A stretch of DNA of 64,000 bases. Origin: an uncultured Verrucomicrobiota bacterium (GTDB lineage Bacteria > Verrucomicrobiota > Verrucomicrobiia > Opitutales > Intestinicryptomonadaceae). Below are positions 59,385 to 64,000 of this stretch, in pieces. The notes beneath the pieces were generated by a model. It searched no databases and was not told the DNA's origin. It worked only from the letters and a program-made list of their open reading frames with translations. A program made the translations under genes and the position numbers. The DNA is taken from contig CASFDK010000006.1 in NCBI GenBank assembly GCA_949293415.1, positions 51,131-115,130 on the forward strand. Direction: 5' to 3'. Every line of letters starts with the position of its first letter. Positions within the stretch are counted from its first letter, which is position 1.

Positions 59385-62300
59385 TTAGAACCTGAATTGC
59401 GCGCCGAGGTTCAAGCCATGGGCGGAATATGCACTGCGCAAAGTCGCGCTGTAGTCAACAAATGCCGAAGTAGCATCGTTGAACTTGTATTGCAGACCCA
59501 ATCCGAGAACCGCCGCGTCTCTGCCAACTTCTTCGCCTTCAAACTTTGCAGATGGCATGTAGCTTGCAGCTTGTGCAATTCTGTAGTCGACATCGTAGGA
59601 GTTGTCGGCGAATTCGTGCGTCCAGAAGGCGCGTACGAGAGCCGAGAAGTCGCTTGTGATGTCGTATTTGACTTCCACGCCGAGCATTGTTCTGAAGTTG
59701 AGGTAGTCGTTGCCTTCCATGCTTGCATTGTAGAAGCCCGCACCTTCTTCATCCGCCGAGTCGGCGTTGGAGTATGCCAAGTTGTACATGAGCATGGGCT
59801 TGACAGACAGCCCCTTTGTTGCAACGTCGGAGAACGTGTAGGCAACACCGCCCAAGGTGTAGAACGAGTTGGAATCATAGTCGGCAGTCGCCGTTCCAAG
59901 TGCAGTCTGGCGCGATGTTTCGTTCCAACCGTGCGAGTAACCGAGGTTCATGAATATATCAAGCGGAATCTGGTCGAGCGAATATTCGCCATACACGTTT
60001 GCTATGAAGTTCGTGGAGTTTGCGTTGGCGTTGGCATCGCCGTCAACCTTGTTATACGTACCGCCGAGCGAGAGACCTGCGAAGGTGTTTTCGGAGAAGT
60101 CTCTTTCGATGGCAGCAACGCCGCCTGCCGACCAGAAGTCGAAGCCCGCAGCATTTGCGCCGCCGTCTTGCGAACCAAGCATATTTATGCTTTGGAATTC
60201 GGCAACGTTCGCGCCTACTCCCTCAATTCTGTCTCTCTTAATCGGATGCTTTTTGCTGTCTCTCTTAGCGTCGGCTCTAGAAGCAAGTCTGAACATCTGT
60301 ACGGTGTTCATGTTGACGAGCGCTTCGTTATTCAACTGCGCGATGAACGACTGGGCAGTGGGCATGAAACCGTCGAGATTGATGCTGGTGTTCGAGCCCG
60401 AAGCCGCCATACCGAGAGTTTCTACATCGCTCTTGAAGTCGCGACGGGCTTGGATTGCCGCTGCGCGATCGAGGGCATCTTCCATCGTCTCGTTTTCGGG
60501 GGCTTCGATCGTCGTTATACCGTCGAGAGCCGCACCCAAACGGGCGGAATTTGCATTGGCAGCCTTGTTCTGGAAGTACGAGAGCTTGTTAACCTTCATC
60601 GTCACATTCTGGTCGGCGGTATTGTCAACCGAATAGCTGAAGTTGATGCTGTCGCCGTTGAGAGAACCGAGGGCGTTGACGTCGTCCTTGTTCATGCCAG
60701 CCGCCGTATTGGTTTCGTCAAACTTCTGGAAGGCTTGGTCTGCGGTCAGGTCGGCAAGCTTGCCGAGGTCTGTTTTGTCGTTTACCAACATTGTTGCATT
60801 ACCCGCAAATTTGTTGGCTCTAACCGATGCCAAATAGGAGTTTTTCATTTCGGCTTTCTTTGCGGCCTTCTGGGCTGCGGACAAGTCGGTCATAGCATCT
60901 ACGGCAGTTTCAATTTCATCAAGCTTTGCGTAGTTTACGGGAACATTAATTTTTCCCATATTGCCAGCTGCGTCGGCAGTCATCGCAAGATTTGCATTGC
61001 TTGCCAAGTTGATTGCGCTTACACCAGTGAGGTCGCCAGCTACAACCAAGTTGCCGCCGCTTACGTTCATTGCGCCACCAGCTTCTACATTGCCCTTGAT
61101 GTCGGCTCTGCCGTCAACCTTGACATTGAGTTCGCCGCCTGTTTTAATGGCGTTGCCGTTGAAAGCCGTTTTAATGACTTTCTTGGAGGCGTCGTCCCAC
61201 TCCATTTTTACGTGTTCGAACTCTCCGGTTTCGGCATTGTAGACGTTCTGCTTGGCGCTTACTATCGCACCGTTGCCGAAGTTTACTTTGCCGTCTGTGG
61301 AGTCCAAACCCACTGCGTTTGAGGGGGTGTTCATGTACGAATCCGCAACCGCGCTAAGAGTGCCGTTGATAACGAGGTTTTCCGTGTTGGGGTCTACCGC
61401 AACTGCAGTGCCGAACTTGGAATTTTCCTCGTCTATGACAAGCTTGTCCGTAGCAGTATCGACTTTGTATACCAAAACCGCTTTAGATTCTGCGGATACT
61501 GTGCCGTTGATTGCGCCGTTCATGTCGTGATTTTTATCTACAGAAACGCCGATTACATTGCCGCCTTCGGATTTTGCCGAGACAGTGCCGTTGATATCGC
61601 CTTTCATGTCGCCGTATACAACAACGCCGTTGACGTCGCTTGTTATTACGCTTGCAACATACTCTTGTTTTTCGTGCAGTTTTACGGATTTAAGCGCGGT
61701 ATTTTCAGCCGAAATATTGCCGTTGATGTCGCCGTCAAACGAACCTGCGAACATACCCGTAGCCATGCCGCCTTCGGATTTCGCCGAGAGGTTTCCGTTG
61801 ATGTTGCCCTTAACATCGGCAGTGCCGTATATCGCGGAAGCGTGGCCAAAGGAGGTTTTGGCTATGTCGATTTCCTTTGTATCTTTGCCTTCGGCGTCCT
61901 TTACAAAAACAACATTGGCTTTGGATTCAGCGGAAATATTACCGTTGATGTTGGCGCCGAGTCTGTCGTTAACCCAGATACCCTTTGCGTCGCCACCCAA
62001 GGATGCCGCCGAGACGTCTGCGTTGAAATCGCCGACAACTTCTCTTGTAAACTCTTTAGTAGCGGTGTCCATTGCATACTTGCCGTCTTTGTCGGCTTTC
62101 AGCTCGACAGTGGCAATTTTGTCCGTCTCTTCAAACGTTTCGTTGCCGTTGGCGTCGATGTATACGGGCTTCCACTGCTTTGTAGCGTCCTTTTCGTTTT
62201 CGTTCTTAGCGTACTTTTGTTTCAATGTACCGTCGTCATTGAAAGCGGATTCTACATTGCCAGACTCAGCTTCCTTCGTCGTATAATCGTACTGTTTGAG

Positions 62301-64000
62301 CGTTACGCGGTTGCCGATTTCAATACTTTTTGCGTCAATGGCGATTGCGTCACCGCCGACTGCCTGAGCACTGAAGCTGCCGTTGAGGGAAACTTTGCCA
62401 AGCCTGTCTGCAGCAACCAAGCTGTCGATTTGAATCGGAGCAAGCGTTTCCTTTACGGTCATTTTCTTCGCGTCTTCATTGGGAACAATGTAGGCATTGT
62501 CTACAGTCAATTCGCTGCCGACATTGATGTCGCCGTAGAATGCGGTTGCATTGCCTTTCGTGGCAATTTTACCGTCAACAGCCGTACCAGCCGATGCGGA
62601 GGCGTTGATTGTTGCCGAAACGTTCTTTGTGAGCTTTTCGGGCAACGTTTTGACTACGTCGATTGACTTTGTTTCCTCGTTTCCGACTACTACGCCAGCC
62701 ATGTATTTAGGATCGTCAGCCTTGCCAACCTTTATGGCAGTTGCTTCAACTGTCGTGTCCGTATCAAGACCTTCGGCGACCGCGCTTGCCTTGATGTTAA
62801 CATTTACGTCGTTGATAGCCTCATCGCTGGAGCCTTGGTCGTTTTTCCAGCCGCCAGCCGCTATTTTATAACCTTCAATCGCCGTAGCGTTACCTGCGGC
62901 AAACGTCTTTTCCTTACCGTCTGCAGATTCGGAAATCTGGGCTTTCTTTGCTTCGGCTACGGCTTCGATAGTCAAATCTTTTTCGCCGTATACACTGCCC
63001 TTAACCGCTATCGCGTTACCGCCTTCGGAAAGAGCTGATGCTTTTACCGTTGAGGCATATATTGTTCCACTGTCAATAGCCGTAGCATCGCCTTGTTTAG
63101 CAAGCTTTGATTTGTCCGGCTGGTCGAGCAATTGTGCTTTTGATACGGCGGAAGCCTCCACCGAGTTTACATCAATTTCGCTCGCTTTAATAGCAACGGC
63201 TTTGCCGTTTGTGGCTTCGGCGCTTGCTTTTATGGAAGATTTTCCGCCCTTGGAGCTGATTCCATCTACCAAGATGGCGTTTGCGTCGCCTGCGGTGGCA
63301 GTTGCAACGGCTTCAAGTGCAACATTCCCGCCGTAGATTTCGGTGGCTTCTATTGCGTTTGCCAGAGTTTTGCCTTTGGCTACAGCCTTGATTTCGATAT
63401 CTCCGCGGTTTTCGGATTTCACGTTGAGAATTTCATCGTGTTTACCTTCGCTATCGTCATAAGCGGAAACTCTCGATCTCGCTCCATCGATTGCCCCAAC
63501 TTTTACCGCGCGCGCTTCGCCCTTTTCGGCAATGGCTTCGGCCTCAAGTTTGAAGTTCGCGACTTCTAATGCTGAAATTTCAGCCTTACTTGCATCTATT
63601 TTTCCGACTTCGGAAACGCGGAAAGATTCTTCTTTCGAAAGATTGATGTCGCCCGATTCAAATACCGTTGCATTGCCTTCTTCCGAAACAGCTTTCATCT
63701 TGAGGTCAACCGACGACGGGTCTACTTTTATAGCACCCTTGATTGCCCCATTATCGTATTTTACATCGGATTTCACAAAATCCAAGGGTTCAGACAAATC
63801 GGTTATATTCAAACCATCTTTATCCTGAGAAAGGGTGATATCACCCTTAACGTTCTTACTGTAAGAACCAACCCAAATGTTTTTGGGTTCGGAACCTCCA
63901 GTTGTTTCCAAGCTTCCCGCTCCGCTATCGTCGGCAACGGCATATACACCTGCTGCCGCGTAGAAAAGCGAGAGTAGCACCACGCGCCCCGTAGTATATA
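59385..64000 (-). CDS. Large autotransporter adhesin, 5' end outside window
   Basis: About 1537 residues are visible. The frame is open to base 64000, and the first available start (GTG 63983) would give a short signal (LLSLFYAAAGVYAVAD); the true start probably lies beyond the window. The passenger is beta-rich and repetitive, with motifs like GDINGNISAESKA and INGTVSAKSEGGN in the middle (about 640-900), and many VEASAVAEG-type Ala/Val repeats earlier. The last 270 residues form the translocating barrel (SAGGVAAIERDFSENTFAGL to AHGLNLGAQFRF, terminal Phe). No protease triad was seen. An adhesin or surface-layer role is likely. Confidence 0.85.
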   Translation of the reverse strand, partial: YTTGRVVLLSLFYAAAGVYAVADDSGAGSLETTGGSEPKNIWVGSYSKNVKGDITLSQDKDGLNITDLSEPLDFVKSDVKYDNGAIKGAIKVDPSSVDLKMKAVSEEGNATVFESGDINLSKEESFRVSEVGKIDASKAEISALEVANFKLEAEAIAEKGEARAVKVGAIDGARSRVSAYDDSEGKHDEILNVKSENRGDIEIKAVAKGKTLANAIEATEIYGGNVALEAVATATAGDANAILVDGISSKGGKSSIKASAEATNGKAVAIKASEIDVNSVEASAVSKAQLLDQPDKSKLAKQGDATAIDSGTIYASTVKASALSEGGNAIAVKGSVYGEKDLTIEAVAEAKKAQISESADGKEKTFAAGNATAIEGYKIAAGGWKNDQGSSDEAINDVNVNIKASAVAEGLDTDTTVEATAIKVGKADDPKYMAGVVVGNEETKSIDVVKTLPEKLTKNVSATINASASAGTAVDGKIATKGNATAFYGDINVGSELTVDNAYIVPNEDAKKMTVKETLAPIQIDSLVAADRLGKVSLNGSFSAQAVGGDAIAIDAKSIEIGNRVTLKQYDYTTKEAESGNVESAFNDDGTLKQKYAKNENEKDATKQWKPVYIDANGNETFEETDKIATVELKADKDGKYAMDTATKEFTREVVGDFNADVSAASLGGDAKGIWVNDRLGANINGNISAESKANVVFVKDAEGKDTKEIDIAKTSFGHASAIYGTADVKGNINGNLSAKSEGGMATGMFAGSFDGDINGNISAENTALKSVKLHEKQEYVASVITSDVNGVVVYGDMKGDINGTVSAKSEGGNVIGVSVDKNHDMNGAINGTVSAESKAVLVYKVDTATDKLVIDEENSKFGTAVAVDPNTENLVINGTLSAVADSYMNTPSNAVGLDSTDGKVNFGNGAIVSAKQNVYNAETGEFEHVKMEWDDASKKVIKTAFNGNAIKTGGELNVKVDGRADIKGNVEAGGAMNVSGGNLVVAGDLTGVSAINLASNANLAMTADAAGNMGKINVPVNYAKLDEIETAVDAMTDLSAAQKAAKKAEMKNSYLASVRANKFAGNATMLVNDKTDLGKLADLTADQAFQKFDETNTAAGMNKDDVNALGSLNGDSINFSYSVDNTADQNVTMKVNKLSYFQNKAANANSARLGAALDGITTIEAPENETMEDALDRAAAIQARRDFKSDVETLGMAASGSNTSINLDGFMPTAQSFIAQLNNEALVNMNTVQMFRLASRADAKRDSKKHPIKRDRIEGVGANVAEFQSINMLGSQDGGANAAGFDFWSAGGVAAIERDFSENTFAGLSLGGTYNKVDGDANANANSTNFIANVYGEYSLDQIPLDIFMNLGYSHGWNETSRQTALGTATADYDSNSFYTLGGVAYTFSDVATKGLSVKPMLMYNLAYSNADSADEEGAGFYNASMEGNDYLNFRTMLGVEVKYDITSDFSALVRAFWTHEFADNSYDVDYRIAQAASYMPSAKFEGEEVGRDAAVLGLGLQYKFNDATSAFVDYSATLRSAYSAHGLNLGAQFRF

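Noticed and set aside
59397..62666. Long plus-strand open frames opposite the autotransporter
   Set aside because: They are antisense by-products of the repetitive passenger; the minus-strand protein has a full barrel with a terminal Phe.
1..64000. tRNA, rRNA or tmRNA genes
   Set aside because: No cloverleaf-type T-loop sequence or rRNA segment was recognised by eye in the intergenic regions; a dedicated covariance-model search would be decisive.

Overview
The window looks like a chromosomal stretch of an anaerobic, polysaccharide-degrading member of the Verrucomicrobiota, probably of the Opitutia/Puniceicoccales type and possibly from an animal gut. This is inferred from gene content, not from a marker-gene tree: a short EF-Ts, a VPEP-anchored (PEP-CTERM) secreted protein, pyruvate:ferredoxin oxidoreductase, a ThuA/Gfo-Idh pair, many secreted glycoside hydrolases each beside its own LacI-type regulator, and an extremely Lys/Ala-rich DksA-like protein. 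Shine-Dalgarno sites are often weak or absent, and at least two genes look leaderless.

Layout. 1-7164: a GH43-like lipoprotein coupled to pssA and a RelE-like gene; an EF-hand protein; a YefM/YoeB-type toxin-antitoxin pair with a palindromic operator; a Bax inhibitor-1 membrane protein; rph and a small Cys-rich protein, with hairpin-forming repeat elements before rph and after the small gene. 7165-13930: rpsB-tsf; then on the minus strand a coiled-coil protein, ileS, a DksA-like protein and lspA. 14051-24398: an exonuclease/phosphatase-family lipoprotein and a complete phosphate module (porin, pstS, pstC, pstA, pstB, phoU on minus; phoR-phoB divergent on plus) with an 11-bp-phased Pho-box-like repeat in the divergent promoter region. 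24576-28728: ThuA/HEAT-like/F5-8C protein and a Gfo/Idh/MocA oxidoreductase. 29102-37363: nifJ and a divergent thymidine phosphorylase converge on a 3.4-kb segment (metallophosphoesterase and beta-helix protein) bounded by roughly 300-bp imperfect inverted repeats. 37662-39816: xseB and dxs. 39895-51603: secreted carbohydrate-active enzymes with LacI regulators, a frameshifted PEP-CTERM protein, a GH127 enzyme and a cyclophilin. 51628-58974: ilvB, a clan GH-D-like protein, and a hexuronate module (uxaC, LacI regulator, KDG kinase). 59201-64000: a remnant of one autotransporter and a large second autotransporter running off the window.

How it fits together. Secreted GH43-, GH5-, GH127- and GH-D-like enzymes would release arabinose, hexuronic acid and other sugars from plant-type glycans. 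UxaC and the PfkB-family kinase would handle uronates, NifJ would oxidise pyruvate to acetyl-CoA with ferredoxin reduction, and the Pho cluster would scavenge phosphate. No phage, CRISPR array, rRNA or tRNA was recognised. The most unusual items are the inverted-repeat-flanked cassette, the hairpin repeat family (one copy sits between two copies of the rph 5' end), three palindromes placed inside promoter spacers, the H1-like DksA protein, a thymidine phosphorylase whose phosphate-loop signature is replaced, and a PstA with a very large extracytoplasmic insertion.
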